Shown: in pieces, positions 21,997 to 31,657 of the stretch
Position numbering within the stretch: the first letter of the stretch is position 1
Layout of the letters: the number at the start of each line of letters is the position of its first letter
Notes under the pieces: model-generated
Database searches by the model: none
What the model saw: the letters and a program-made list of their open reading frames with translations, nothing else
What the model was told of the DNA's origin: nothing
Assembly (NCBI GenBank): GCA_021787655.1
Contig: JAJYLM010000004.1
Coordinates: forward strand, 1-34,788
From: a bacterium
Lineage (GTDB): Bacteria; JAMCPX01
DNA: 34,788 nucleotides
Direction of reading: 5' to 3'
Position numbers and translations under genes: made by a program

Positions 21997-23048
21997 CTCT
22001 TTACAGGACCCGGGGGCGGACTGTTCTCCTGCGCCCGTGGTTCCCTGATCTCTTCTGTTCCTGTGGTCGTTCCCTGCTGCCGGTCGTACTCCTCCATAAG
22101 GACGGGGATGAACCTGGTGAGGTCCTCCACGATGCCGACATCCGCCCTCGCAAAGATCCGCGCCGAGGGATCGTTGTTGATCGCTATCACCATCTGTGCA
22201 TCCCGTATGCCTGCCACGTGCTGAACAGCTCCCGAGATGCCGATGGCGAAGTAGAGCTTCGGCGCAACGGTTGCGCCGGTCATGCCGACCTGATGAGCGT
22301 AGCCGAGCCAGCCGGCATCGCAGACAGCCCGGGAGCAGCCTATCGCCGACCGCGGGAACAGCCGTGCAACGTCATGGATCAGCGCGAGGTTTCCCTGCGT
22401 GCCGATCCCCCTGCCGGCTGCAACGATAACGGTGCTGTCCGCGAGTGCACTCCCCTGATACTCTGCCTGCTTGAACCCGGTCGTCCTGCTCCTGCCGGTT
22501 CCTGCCTCGATCCGTACGGTATCCACCGCCCCTGCACTGCCTGGTTTGATATCAAGGGGCTGCCAGGCGCCGGGCTGGATCGTCAGCACTGCTGTTGCCG
22601 TTTCCGGTACGACCTCTGCGGAGAGCTTTCCGGCAGACACGGTCCTGACAAAGCCTGTTCTCTCGTTACCGGAGACAGCAGCTTCCACCCCTGTTATACA
22701 GGCTGCACCCAGTTTGACGGCGAGCGCCGGCGCCAGATCGTACCCGATGCACGTGTGCGGCAGGATCACATATCCGGGGGCCGTCCTTTCGAGGAGCGGT
22801 CCCAGCACCCTGAGGTACGCATCAGCGTTGTACGTAGTGAGGACATCGCTCTCGACGGACGTTACGGCGAACCCGGATGCAGCTGCGATCTCGCGGGCAA
22901 CCGTGCGGGAACGATCGCCCGGAACAATCACCCTGATCCGTTCAGCGTCACCGCCGCACAGCGACCATGCGCAGGCAAGGGACTCGTATGTGAGCGGGTC
23001 TGCCCTGTTTTCACCGTGCTGCGCAATGACAACAATGCCGTCGTTCAT
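21993..23048 (-). CDS. etfA: Electron transfer flavoprotein alpha subunit
   Basis: VIVAAGRGIG, CSRAVCDAGWLGYAHQVGMTGATVAPKLYFAIGISGAVQHVAGIRDAQMVIAINNDPSARIFARADVGIVEDL. True start MNDGIVVIAQ at 23048; the track's extension to 23420 overlaps etfB in another frame. Confidence 0.93.
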   Translation of the reverse strand: MNDGIVVIAQHGENRADPLTYESLACAWSLCGGDAERIRVIVPGDRSRTVAREIAAASGFAVTSVESDVLTTYNADAYLRVLGPLLERTAPGYVILPHTCIGYDLAPALAVKLGAACITGVEAAVSGNERTGFVRTVSAGKLSAEVVPETATAVLTIQPGAWQPLDIKPGSAGAVDTVRIEAGTGRSRTTGFKQAEYQGSALADSTVIVAAGRGIGTQGNLALIHDVARLFPRSAIGCSRAVCDAGWLGYAHQVGMTGATVAPKLYFAIGISGAVQHVAGIRDAQMVIAINNDPSARIFARADVGIVEDLTRFIPVLMEEYDRQQGTTTGTEEIREPRAQENSPPPGPVKR

Positions 23049-23058
23049 ACCCGTGCCT

Positions 23059-23793
23059 TCAGAGAAAATTCTTTTCGTGCAGGAGCCCGAGCAGCCTGAC
23101 TGCTTTTTCCCGCTGTGTACCTTCCAGGAACATCCCCCGGGGATGCAGCTCCGGCGCGAATGTTCTGATGGTCGTCTCCCGGGCACGCGGCACCTCCCTG
23201 CCCAATGCTTCCGGCCTGATGATATCCTGGTGCTTTGCCCGCAGGACGTTGGACAGCGAAGGGTAGCGCGGCCTGTTGATGCCCGACTGGACAGTGAGCA
23301 CGCACGGCAGGTCCAGTTCGACGCACTGGCGCCGGTGAGCATCGCACTCCCGTTCGACCGAGACGGTGTTGTCCGGCCTGATCTCCTGCGCGATGACTGC
23401 GGACGCGTACGGATAGTCAAGGAGCGCTGCGATCATCGGTCCTGTCTGCATCTGCAAATCGTCTTCAGCCATCACACCTGCAAAAATCATGTCGTACCGG
23501 TTTGCGCGCACGTGCGAGGCAATGAGCGATGCGGCCTGGTACGGGGTGAGTTCTTCGCCGCTGTCGACGTGCAGATGGATACCGGTATCAGCCCCCATCT
23601 CCATCGCCCGCCTGAGTACGGCTTCGACCCGTTGGGGACCTGCGGAAACCGCGTGGACCGCAGTACCGGGTATGCGCTCCTTTACCTGGAGCGCCTCTTC
23701 GAGGGCGTATTCATCGTACCGGTTGATCCTGCTGCCGGACTGTGCAGACATCCCGGGCAGGACCACCTGTTTTACACAGACGAGTATGTTCAT
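23059..23793 (-). CDS. etfB: Electron transfer flavoprotein beta subunit
   Basis: MNILVCVKQVV...INRYDEYALEEALQVKE, AGVMAEDDLQMQTGPMIAALLDYPYAS, LPCVLTVQSGINRPRYPSL. Confidence 0.94.
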   Translation of the reverse strand: MNILVCVKQVVLPGMSAQSGSRINRYDEYALEEALQVKERIPGTAVHAVSAGPQRVEAVLRRAMEMGADTGIHLHVDSGEELTPYQAASLIASHVRANRYDMIFAGVMAEDDLQMQTGPMIAALLDYPYASAVIAQEIRPDNTVSVERECDAHRRQCVELDLPCVLTVQSGINRPRYPSLSNVLRAKHQDIIRPEALGREVPRARETTIRTFAPELHPRGMFLEGTQREKAVRLLGLLHEKNFL

Positions 23794-23843
23794 AGGTTAT
23801 ACATTATCCCTCCGGTGACATAAAAAATGCAACACCGGCCTTT

Positions 23844-26087
23844 TCAGTTGCCGAACAGGTGTCTGAACCAGTCCACAATACCCTTCAGCGGGCCATGCTG
23901 CGGCTCCGTACCCTTGATAAAGGCCCCCTGCACGCAGTCGGTCGCACGGTTTCCCGCAAGCCCGGTAAACCGGTCGACGCATGCAAACCGCACACCGTCC
24001 GGAACATCGAAATCCTTTCCGCCGGAGCGGTGCGTGTACAGCGCCAGGAACCTGCCAACGACCGGCAGCGCCACGGCTGCAGCGGGGAGGCCGATCCTCT
24101 CCTCGTTGTCGTAGCCGACCCATGCAACAGCGACGACATCCGGGGTATACCCGGCAAACCACGCGTCCCTGAAATCGTTCGTCGTCCCTGTTTTACCGGC
24201 ATACTGCCCCTGAATATCGAACTGCCGAAGCCCCCTGCCGGTGCCCTCGGTCTCTGATCCGAGCAGCACGTTGTCGACGACGTAGCACGCCTGCGGGCTG
24301 CCCATGGGTTTGAACTGCAGCGCTGTTTTGTAGATGAGGTCGTCGTTCATGTCCGTAACAGCCTTGATGCTGACCGGCGCGACAGGCTCGTAGCCGGCGT
24401 TCGCGAAGATCGTGTATGCCCGGCACAGGTCCAGCGGCGATGTCGATGTACTCCCGAGGGCGATGGACGGGAACGCAGGAATGTCCGTGCCAAGCCCGAG
24501 CTGTTCCAGCTGCTGCGCTATCGCGTCGAGCCCGACCTGCAAGGACACCTTGACCGCAGGTATATTGATCGAGTGCTGGAGGGCGTACCGGACGGTCATG
24601 TTCCCCAGAAACCGCTTGTCGTAGTTCTGGGGTTCCCATTCACCGGCGCCGGTGCTCATCTTCAGCGGTGCGTCATCGATGGCCGTCACCTGCGAAAATC
24701 CGTCCTTTGCCTTGTTCTGGAATGCGAGCATGTAGATGAATGGTTTGACACAGGATCCGATCTGCCGCCGGGACATCACCGCCCTGTTGAACTGACTTTC
24801 GTTATAATCCCGGCCGCCGACCATTGCCAGGATATCCCCTGTCTGGGGCTGCATGACCACCAGGGCGCCCTCGAGCTGTTGCGGGGCCTTCGCGAGTGCG
24901 GCGTCCGCCATGTGCTGGACAGCGGGTCTGAGGGTCGTGAAGATCCGCAGACCGTTGGTCGTCAGCAGCTCCCTGGAAAAATTATGTGCAAGCTGGTCCG
25001 CTATGTAGTCGACGAAGTACGGGGCCTGCTTCACGTGAATCGGCGACACGGTGACCGAAACGGGTTCACCGAGTGCGGCAAGGTACTGGCTGTACGTGAT
25101 CACGTGATACTGCAGCATGCGGGACAGGACGTAATTGCGCCGCTGTACTGCTTCCCGGGGGTTATCGATCGGCGAGTATTTATTGGGTGATGCGATCATC
25201 CCTGCAAGGAGCGCGCTCTGAGCGATGCTCAGGTTTCCGACGGATTTTGAAAAGTAGTACTTCGCAGCTGCACCCATGCCGACGATGCTGATGTGCCCGC
25301 TCTGTCCAAGGTAAACGTCGTTCAGATATGCGTTGAGGATCTGGGCCTTGGTAAACCGGTGGGCGATCATCAGGGCCATGACCGCCTCTTTTGCCTTGCG
25401 GCTGAACGTCCGCCGGTTGCTGAGAAAGAGGATTTTGACCAGCTGCTGCGTTATGGTGCTCCCGCCCTCACGTATGCTCATGGCCATCAGATCCGCGATC
25501 ATCGCCCGGAACAGCCCCTTCATGTCGAGGGCGCCGTGTTCGAAGAACCGTACGTCCTCGGTCACGATCACCGCGTTGATCAGGCTGTCAGGCAGTGAGG
25601 GAAGCGCCGCGGGAATGCGCATCTTGAAATCATCCCCGAAAAATACTGCGAGCTGCTCGGGTTCAAGCTCTATGCTGCCAAGCTCCGTGCCGTCCGGGGC
25701 GGTAACATCCGCTATGCTGTCCCTGGAAATCCGGACAACCGCCTGCACGGAAGGGATCGCAAAGGTCGGCATCGAAAACCCCCTGGTGCAGAGGTAGACG
25801 TCCGGACCTGCAACGAAATACTGTCCCTGAACCAATGAAGGTGACTGCGCTGCATGATAGTCGAGCCTGTTCAGGGTGTCCACGAGCTGCCGCGTTGTCA
25901 TTCCCATACCCTTGTTCACCGAGGAAGGGGCAGCGTAGACGATGGACGGCGACGGAAACCCCCGAGAAATAAAAAGCGCCGTTATCCGCACGTAGAGCAG
26001 GTAACCATAGAACGCTGTGCCTGCCACCAGGAGTCCTGCGGTTATCCCGGCAATGAGGTACACTCTTTTTTTGGTCTTTTTTTTCAT
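23844..26087 (-). CDS. Class A penicillin-binding protein (transglycosylase/transpeptidase)
   Basis: N-terminal TM segment; VIVTEDVRFFEHGALD, EGGSTITQQLVK, SRKAKEAVMALMI (GT51); SRRQIGSCVKPFIYMLA, YALQHSINIPAVK, GKTGTTNDFRDAWFAGYTP (transpeptidase). Confidence 0.95.
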   Translation of the reverse strand: MKKKTKKRVYLIAGITAGLLVAGTAFYGYLLYVRITALFISRGFPSPSIVYAAPSSVNKGMGMTTRQLVDTLNRLDYHAAQSPSLVQGQYFVAGPDVYLCTRGFSMPTFAIPSVQAVVRISRDSIADVTAPDGTELGSIELEPEQLAVFFGDDFKMRIPAALPSLPDSLINAVIVTEDVRFFEHGALDMKGLFRAMIADLMAMSIREGGSTITQQLVKILFLSNRRTFSRKAKEAVMALMIAHRFTKAQILNAYLNDVYLGQSGHISIVGMGAAAKYYFSKSVGNLSIAQSALLAGMIASPNKYSPIDNPREAVQRRNYVLSRMLQYHVITYSQYLAALGEPVSVTVSPIHVKQAPYFVDYIADQLAHNFSRELLTTNGLRIFTTLRPAVQHMADAALAKAPQQLEGALVVMQPQTGDILAMVGGRDYNESQFNRAVMSRRQIGSCVKPFIYMLAFQNKAKDGFSQVTAIDDAPLKMSTGAGEWEPQNYDKRFLGNMTVRYALQHSINIPAVKVSLQVGLDAIAQQLEQLGLGTDIPAFPSIALGSTSTSPLDLCRAYTIFANAGYEPVAPVSIKAVTDMNDDLIYKTALQFKPMGSPQACYVVDNVLLGSETEGTGRGLRQFDIQGQYAGKTGTTNDFRDAWFAGYTPDVVAVAWVGYDNEERIGLPAAAVALPVVGRFLALYTHRSGGKDFDVPDGVRFACVDRFTGLAGNRATDCVQGAFIKGTEPQHGPLKGIVDWFRHLFGN

Positions 26088-26137
26088 CCTGCACTGCTCC
26101 GGATCATGTGCATGCCCTCCTGTGCCGCGTCCCGGTG

Positions 26138-27028
26138 CTACGGGGTCGTCTTGAACCTGTTGTGGACCCAGAACCACAGGGCAGGCGCCCTTCGTATCTG
26201 GTGTTCGAGGATCGCGGTGTAGTGCTGGGTCAAGATCTGTACTGCCGCGTCCCTGTCCTGCACGTCATCGGCAGAGAGCGGTTTCTCATACCGGATGATA
26301 TACCCGCCGGTCACTGCATTGCGGGTTATGAACCCCGGGACGACGGCTGCGCCTGTCTTTAACGCCATCAACGCCATCGCGTACTGGGTCGCAGCAGGCC
26401 TGCCGAAGAAATCAACGAACACGGCTTCGTGCTTCAGGGTGTTCTGATCCAGCAGCATGGCAATGGTTTTCCCCTGCTTCAGGCTTCTGAGCAGCCTGAA
26501 GACTGCGTTCCTCGGCCGGACGACCTCCACGAGTGCATTCCTGCGCAGCGATTTTATGTACGCGTCGATGGAGGGGTTGTGGATGTCCTTTGCCACGGCA
26601 ACGAGCCCATGGTGCCTGATGCTGTGGGCTGCTGCCGCGAATTCCCAGTTGCCGATGTGTCCGGTCAGCAGAAAAACACCCTTGCCGCGCCGGACTGCTT
26701 CCTCGTAATAGTCCTCGCATTCAAAGGTGAATTTCTGTTCGACGACAGTGCTGTCAAAGCGTGCCATCCGCGGAAAGATCATGAATGTTTCGATGATGTT
26801 CACATAGCTTTCTTTCAGAATGCGCGTCCTGTTGTCCCCGCTCATGCCGGGAAAGGCGGACTGGATATTCGCCTGTGCTATGGCGCGGTGTTTCGGATCG
26901 AGGGCGTACCACAGGTGCCCGAAGAACGACGCAACAGCGCGGACGTGCTTCTCTGACAATCTGTTGATGATACCCACCACGCCCCTGAGCAGCAGGTACT
27001 CTATGAAGTATCTGGTCTTTTTGATCAT
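26138..27028 (-). CDS. lpxL: Lysophospholipid/lipid A acyltransferase of the LpxL (HtrB) family
   Basis: YIEYLLLRGVVGIINRLSEK-like N-terminus, ANIQSAFPGMS, LLTGHIGNWEFAAA (HxxxxxD/E-type motif), LLDQNTLKHEAVFVDFFGRPAAT. Start MIKKTRYF at 27028. Confidence 0.88.
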   Translation of the reverse strand: MIKKTRYFIEYLLLRGVVGIINRLSEKHVRAVASFFGHLWYALDPKHRAIAQANIQSAFPGMSGDNRTRILKESYVNIIETFMIFPRMARFDSTVVEQKFTFECEDYYEEAVRRGKGVFLLTGHIGNWEFAAAAHSIRHHGLVAVAKDIHNPSIDAYIKSLRRNALVEVVRPRNAVFRLLRSLKQGKTIAMLLDQNTLKHEAVFVDFFGRPAATQYAMALMALKTGAAVVPGFITRNAVTGGYIIRYEKPLSADDVQDRDAAVQILTQHYTAILEHQIRRAPALWFWVHNRFKTTP

Positions 27029-28086
27029 GGCAGCAGTCCTTTGCTCCGCAGCAGGCCGGACAGAACGCCGCTGTCCTCTTCGACTGCTATATCGACGTAC
27101 AGCCACGCGACAGCGCTGTCCCTGCGCAGCCCCTTCATCTTCACAGCGTCCTTGGCCGTGATGATCACGGCATCCGGAGCATACCGCCGGGTGAGGGACG
27201 CCAGTTCGTGTTCGCCGTACGTATGGTGGTCCGTCTTCGCCACGCAGTGGGCCGGCTGGATGCCGAGCGATCCGAGGAGCTTGAAAAAGCTGTCCGGAAA
27301 AGCGATCCCTGCGAGGGCGACGATAGTTTTGTTGCGCAGCTGTTCTGCTGGTACAGGCTGGTCGCTGTCGAGGGATTTGACGGCCCTGACCCGGTACGTG
27401 AAATGAAATGTTCCTGTCGTGCCGACATGACGGCGCAGGAGCGTTTCGATTGTTGTGTCCTCTCTGCCCTTGATGCCGATGACATCTGCAAAGCGCAGTG
27501 CTGCCGGCGGTTCCCGCAGGGGCCCTGCGGGCAGCAGGTGGCCGTTGCCAAAACCCTTATCCCCGTCAATCAGGACGAGGTCGATGTCCCTCGCTACCCG
27601 AAGGTGGGAAAATCCGTCGTCAAGGACGATGACCTCGGGATGGTAGTGCTGTTCGACGAATCGGACGACGTCCGACTTTTTTTCCCCGACAGCGACGATC
27701 GTACCGGGGACCGTGCTCGCTATCAGGTATGGTTCGTCACCGCATACGTCCGGGCCCATCAGGACAGACCGTCCGTCCGACACTATCCTGATGCCGCTGC
27801 CGCCCGAAGCGTATCCCCGCGCGACAACAGCAATCTTCTTTCCTTTCAGGAGCGTGCACAGGTGTATCACCATCGGCGTTTTTCCCGTACCACCGACCGT
27901 CAGGTTACCGACAGAGATGCAGGGACACGACGGTGTGTAGGCGTTCAGAACACCCCGAAGGTACAGCCACCTCCGGGCTGCCGTTCCGAAACGAAACAGG
28001 AAGGACAGCACCAGCAGCGGCAGCAGCAGCATATCGCGGATCGTACTTTTTGAATCCCACACAGCATGTTCGAGAGAACGTCTCAT
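27025..28086 (-). CDS. lpxK: Tetraacyldisaccharide 4'-kinase
   Basis: CISVGNLTVGGTGKTPMVIHL, VVARGYAS, DEPYLIAS, VLDDGFSHLRVARDIDLVLID. Confidence 0.95.
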   Translation of the reverse strand: MRRSLEHAVWDSKSTIRDMLLLPLLVLSFLFRFGTAARRWLYLRGVLNAYTPSCPCISVGNLTVGGTGKTPMVIHLCTLLKGKKIAVVARGYASGGSGIRIVSDGRSVLMGPDVCGDEPYLIASTVPGTIVAVGEKKSDVVRFVEQHYHPEVIVLDDGFSHLRVARDIDLVLIDGDKGFGNGHLLPAGPLREPPAALRFADVIGIKGREDTTIETLLRRHVGTTGTFHFTYRVRAVKSLDSDQPVPAEQLRNKTIVALAGIAFPDSFFKLLGSLGIQPAHCVAKTDHHTYGEHELASLTRRYAPDAVIITAKDAVKMKGLRRDSAVAWLYVDIAVEEDSGVLSGLLRSKGLLP

Positions 28087-28190
28087 GTATCAGCCCTGAA
28101 TCCCTTCCGGATTTCGTCCCCGCCCACTGCGGCCCGGCGGTTCATTGCACCGTGCAGGATCTTCATACAAACATTCCGTTGTACAGCGTA

Positions 28191-28655
28191 TTACGGGGCA
28201 AAAAATGTGACCAGCAGGACCTGCCTGCCGCCCGGAGAATTGAGGTAATAGGATACCTGCCGGTCGTGCTTGAGCATTTCGATAATATAACCGGACAGCC
28301 GGACATCGTACCCCTGAAACCTGCCCACCGATCCTCCCGCACCGACGACCTGGACTGTTCCCTTGTACGGTGTACCGTCCTGCATATCAATCTCAACCTG
28401 ATAGGTTTTACCCTGTTCAACCCTCACGCCGTACGGGTCATCAAGCTGTTTTCCTTCCCAGAAAGCAGCACCGTTTTGCGGTGGTATGAGGTTGACGCCG
28501 AACGACGCGTTCTCCTGCCGCAGGGTCGAGTACCTGCCCTGCAGGCTGTTCCCGTTGTCGATGGTACTGCCCTGCATGTCCGCGTTCTGCACCGCACAGG
28601 AGATCAGCACAACCATACCTGCAGCAACGAGAGGAATGATCGTCCGCATGTTCAC
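28191..28655 (-). CDS. Small predicted lipoprotein, function unknown
   Basis: Signal peptide MNMRTIIPLVAAGMVVLISC with lipobox-like LISC; start (GTG 28655) overlaps the mtnP stop. Confidence 0.7.
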   Translation of the reverse strand: MNMRTIIPLVAAGMVVLISCAVQNADMQGSTIDNGNSLQGRYSTLRQENASFGVNLIPPQNGAAFWEGKQLDDPYGVRVEQGKTYQVEIDMQDGTPYKGTVQVVGAGGSVGRFQGYDVRLSGYIIEMLKHDRQVSYYLNSPGGRQVLLVTFFAP

Positions 28656-29527
28656 TTGAGGTACCTCCCGGTGATGGGGTTGAGTGCCGTTTTTATGGTC
28701 TGCGGTATAACCTCGGGGGCGGTGAGGAAACTGCTCTGCAGGGCATGTTCACAGGCACATCCGCGTTTTCCCGTGATGCGGGGAATGGCTGTGGCGATTA
28801 TTTTTTTTGCATTGGCAACGTTTTCGTTCATGATCCTGACAACGTCTTCGACATCGACATCCTTCATCCCCTGATACCAGCAGTCATAATCAGTGGCAAG
28901 CGCAAGGGTCGCATAACAGATCTCTGCCTCCCGTGCGAGCTTCGCCTCGGGCATGTTCGTCATGCCGATGATATCCACCCCCCACTGGCGGTACAGGGAC
29001 GATTCAGCACGAGATGAAAACTGCGGACCTTCGATGCAGACATAGGTTCCTCCCTTGTGCATGCGGATGCCGCTGCTTGCCCCTGCTGCAAAGAGGATGT
29101 CCGAGAGCACCGGGCACACAGGGTCGGCCATGGATACGTGGGCGACAATGCCGTCCCGGAAAAATGTTCCCGTTCTCTGCTTCGTGAGATCGATAAACTG
29201 ATCCGGAATGACGATGTCCCCGGGACGGATCTGCTCCTTCATGCTCCCGACGGCACTGACGGATATAATCCTGCTCACACCGAGCATCTTCATGCCGAAG
29301 ATGTTTGCGCGGAAATTTATCTCCGACGGAGATATCCGGTGCCCCCTGCCGTGACGCGGCAGAAAAACGACAGTCGTGCTGCCGAGGGTTCCTGTGATAT
29401 ACGCGTCCGAGGGCCTGCCGAACGGTGTTTCGAGGGTTTTCTCCTGCAGGTCCTTCAACCCCTCGATCGAATAAAGGCCGCTGCCGCCGATAATACCGAT
29501 TGTCTCGTGTGTGTTCTGTGCATCCAT
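28652..29527 (-). CDS. mtnP: S-methyl-5'-thioadenosine phosphorylase (PNP family 2)
   Basis: IGIIGGSGLYSIEGL, FLPRHGRGHRISPSEINFRANIF, GTYVCIEGPQFSSRAES, DIIGMTNMPEAKLAREAEICYATLALATDYD. Start MDAQNTHETIG at 29527. Confidence 0.93.
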   Translation of the reverse strand: MDAQNTHETIGIIGGSGLYSIEGLKDLQEKTLETPFGRPSDAYITGTLGSTTVVFLPRHGRGHRISPSEINFRANIFGMKMLGVSRIISVSAVGSMKEQIRPGDIVIPDQFIDLTKQRTGTFFRDGIVAHVSMADPVCPVLSDILFAAGASSGIRMHKGGTYVCIEGPQFSSRAESSLYRQWGVDIIGMTNMPEAKLAREAEICYATLALATDYDCWYQGMKDVDVEDVVRIMNENVANAKKIIATAIPRITGKRGCACEHALQSSFLTAPEVIPQTIKTALNPITGRYLK

Positions 29528-29569
29528 GTCTTCTCCTTTTCCCCCGTCAGAAATCTCCGACCTGCTCAG

Positions 29570-29637
29570 CCGGAGAACGTGCTCCGGGATCGCAGCCGCC
29601 GTTGGCTGCAATCTGCCTCGGGCATACCGGCGGGTAT
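29570..29637 (-). promoter_or_regulatory. Putative structured 5' leader of mtnP (three consecutive perfect hairpins)
   Basis: CCGGAG/CTCCGG (29570-29587), GCAGCC/GGCTGC (29592-29609), ATACC/GGTAT (29624-29637). Confidence 0.4.
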
Positions 29638-29789
29638 ACTATGATACCGTACGGCGTTTACCGAAAGATACATACTCTTTTTGCCGAACATTGCAACTAT
29701 TAGCAGACCTGTGTCCGCCACCCCTGTCCGGCGGTTTCTTAATCTTGTATTTTATTTTATATGTCTTATACTTTGAAGAGGAGGTGGCT

Positions 29790-30011
29790 ATGATAAAAAA
29801 TGTCGGTTCGGCGGATAAGATTATTCGATGGATCGTTGGGCTTGCTCTCCTTTCCATGATATTCTGGGTTCATTCTTCATGGCGATGGATAGGGCTCATT
29901 GGTTTCATTCCGATCCTCACCGGAAGTATTAATTACTGTCCGCTCTACTCGGTGATCGGCGTTTCAACAGCGAAAAAAGAAGATCAACCCCAGCCGGGCG
30001 AGAAAAAATAA
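29790..30011 (+). CDS. Small DUF2892-like (YgaP TM domain-like) membrane protein
   Basis: MIKNVGSADKIIRWIVGLALLSMIFWVHSSWRWIGLIGFIPILTGSINYCPLYSVIGVST; preceded by GAGGAGG ribosome-binding site. Confidence 0.85.
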   Translation: MIKNVGSADKIIRWIVGLALLSMIFWVHSSWRWIGLIGFIPILTGSINYCPLYSVIGVSTAKKEDQPQPGEKK

Positions 30012-30015
30012 TACA

Positions 30016-30047
30016 GGGGGGCGCGTTCAGACGCTGCCCCTTTTTTT
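30016..30047 (+). terminator. Rho-independent terminator between convergent small membrane protein gene and rubrerythrin
   Basis: GGGGCGCG TTCAGA CGC(T)GCCCC stem with one bulged base followed by seven T. Confidence 0.75.
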
Positions 30048-30549
30048 AAAATTTTTTAAACCGTTCTATCTTCGCACCGCAAACGGGACACACAGCAGGG
30101 GCTTCTCCCTCGACTGTAAATCCGCAGACATCGCAGATATAGAGGTCACCGAGAGCGATGTCCTTCCCCTGATCGACTGTCTGTTTCGCTTTCGTGTACA
30201 TCTCTTCATGCACCTTTTCAGCCTCAAGAGCGTAATTGGTCGACCTGACTGCAGTCTGTTCTTTCTGGAGTTCCGCCACGGTCTTGAACGCCGGATACAT
30301 CTCTTCGACCTCGTAGGTTTCACCATCGATTCCGGCCTGGAGGTTTTTTGACGAATCGTTGATTTCTCCAAGAGCACGGTAATGGTTGGTGGCGTGTACC
30401 TGTTCCGCAAATGATATCGCCTTGAACAACCGCGCGAGGTTGGCTTTTTTCTCCCGTTCCGCCCGTTCAGAGAAAATCAAATACTTCATGTGTGCCTGGG
30501 ATTCCCCTGCAAAAGCAGCACGGAGATTTTGTTCCGTCATTTTTCTCAT
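30046..30549 (-). CDS. Rubrerythrin
   Basis: Ferritin-like diiron domain (AGESQAHMKYLIFSERAE, EQVHATNHY) plus C-terminal rubredoxin-like CDVCGF...CPVCGA. Confidence 0.93.
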   Translation of the reverse strand: MRKMTEQNLRAAFAGESQAHMKYLIFSERAEREKKANLARLFKAISFAEQVHATNHYRALGEINDSSKNLQAGIDGETYEVEEMYPAFKTVAELQKEQTAVRSTNYALEAEKVHEEMYTKAKQTVDQGKDIALGDLYICDVCGFTVEGEAPAVCPVCGAKIERFKKF

Positions 30550-30562
30550 ATCATTCTCCCTG

Positions 30563-31657
30563 TTACATCCTCATCGGCATGATCAGATTCAAATGTTTTT
30601 TGTTGTCGTCTGCATAAAAGGTGCTTGCACTCTGCTCGTTGTTGAACCCGAGGGTGACAAATTCGCCCTCAATAGAGTTCAAACAGTCAATCAGGTACTT
30701 GCCGTTGAACCCGATCTTGAGAGGCTCTTTTTTATACTCTATTTCAAGCTCCTCTTTGACTTCTCCGATATCCGGCTCGTTGCTTTCGACGACAAAGCTG
30801 TTCTCGTTCATGGTGAAGATGACCCGAGATATTTTTTCCTGATAGATCGATTGTGCCCTCTTGACAGCTGCGACGAGTTCTTCTTTTTTGAGCTTGATGT
30901 TGATTTTGGTCTCCGGCGGAATAACCGACTTGTAATCCGGGAAGTCATAGTCGAGCAGCCGTATCTGAATAATCGTGTTTCCTATCCTGACGATGAAATT
31001 CTTATTTTTTTCGATGGCTATTCCGACTTCCTTTTCTGTTCCTATTTTCTTGATCTCATAAAGACCTTTCCTTGGAACGATGATACCTTTCGTCAATCCT
31101 TCTATGGCGTTGATCTCTGCATCTTCATACATTGCAAGACGGTGACTGTCCGTTGCAACACACCTCAGATTATCGGCAATCTTTTCTATATAAACACCGT
31201 TCAGACTGTACTTGACCTCGTCCATCGATGTCGCATAGATCGTTTTATCGATCATCGTTAAGAGCTTCTCGTACGTTAAGGTCGTATAATTGCCTTTATA
31301 CTCGTCGATATGCGGAAAATCCTCGGCCTGTAATACCTTCAGTCTCCCGGATATCTTTCCCGTACTGATCAGAATAAAACCATCATCCTGTTTTATGCGG
31401 ATATCCCTGTCCGGCAGTTCCCGTATATAATCGTAAAATTTCTTAGCAGGTATTGAAACCTGACCCTGGCTGGCAATACTGCAGTTTATCTTACTGATAA
31501 TAGTAACTTCAAGGTCCGTGCCGATAATAGTCAGGGTTTCTTTATCTGCTATCATCAGGATATTGGACAAAATAGGCATCGTCGCCTTTCGTTCGGTAGC
31601 TCCGATAACCTTACTGATCTCGATCATCAATATTCTTTTATCTATGGTCAGTTCCAT
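30563..31657 (-). CDS. dnaN: DNA polymerase III subunit beta (sliding clamp)
   Basis: MELTIDKRILMIEISKVIGATERKATMPILSNILM...ATDSHRLAMYE...C-terminal HLNLIMPMRM. Confidence 0.96.
   Translation of the reverse strand: MELTIDKRILMIEISKVIGATERKATMPILSNILMIADKETLTIIGTDLEVTIISKINCSIASQGQVSIPAKKFYDYIRELPDRDIRIKQDDGFILISTGKISGRLKVLQAEDFPHIDEYKGNYTTLTYEKLLTMIDKTIYATSMDEVKYSLNGVYIEKIADNLRCVATDSHRLAMYEDAEINAIEGLTKGIIVPRKGLYEIKKIGTEKEVGIAIEKNKNFIVRIGNTIIQIRLLDYDFPDYKSVIPPETKINIKLKKEELVAAVKRAQSIYQEKISRVIFTMNENSFVVESNEPDIGEVKEELEIEYKKEPLKIGFNGKYLIDCLNSIEGEFVTLGFNNEQSASTFYADDNKKHLNLIMPMRM

Noticed and set aside
23049-23420. N-terminal extension of the etfA ORF
   Set aside because: It overlaps etfB in another frame; the ETF alpha homology begins at MNDGIVVIAQ (23048).
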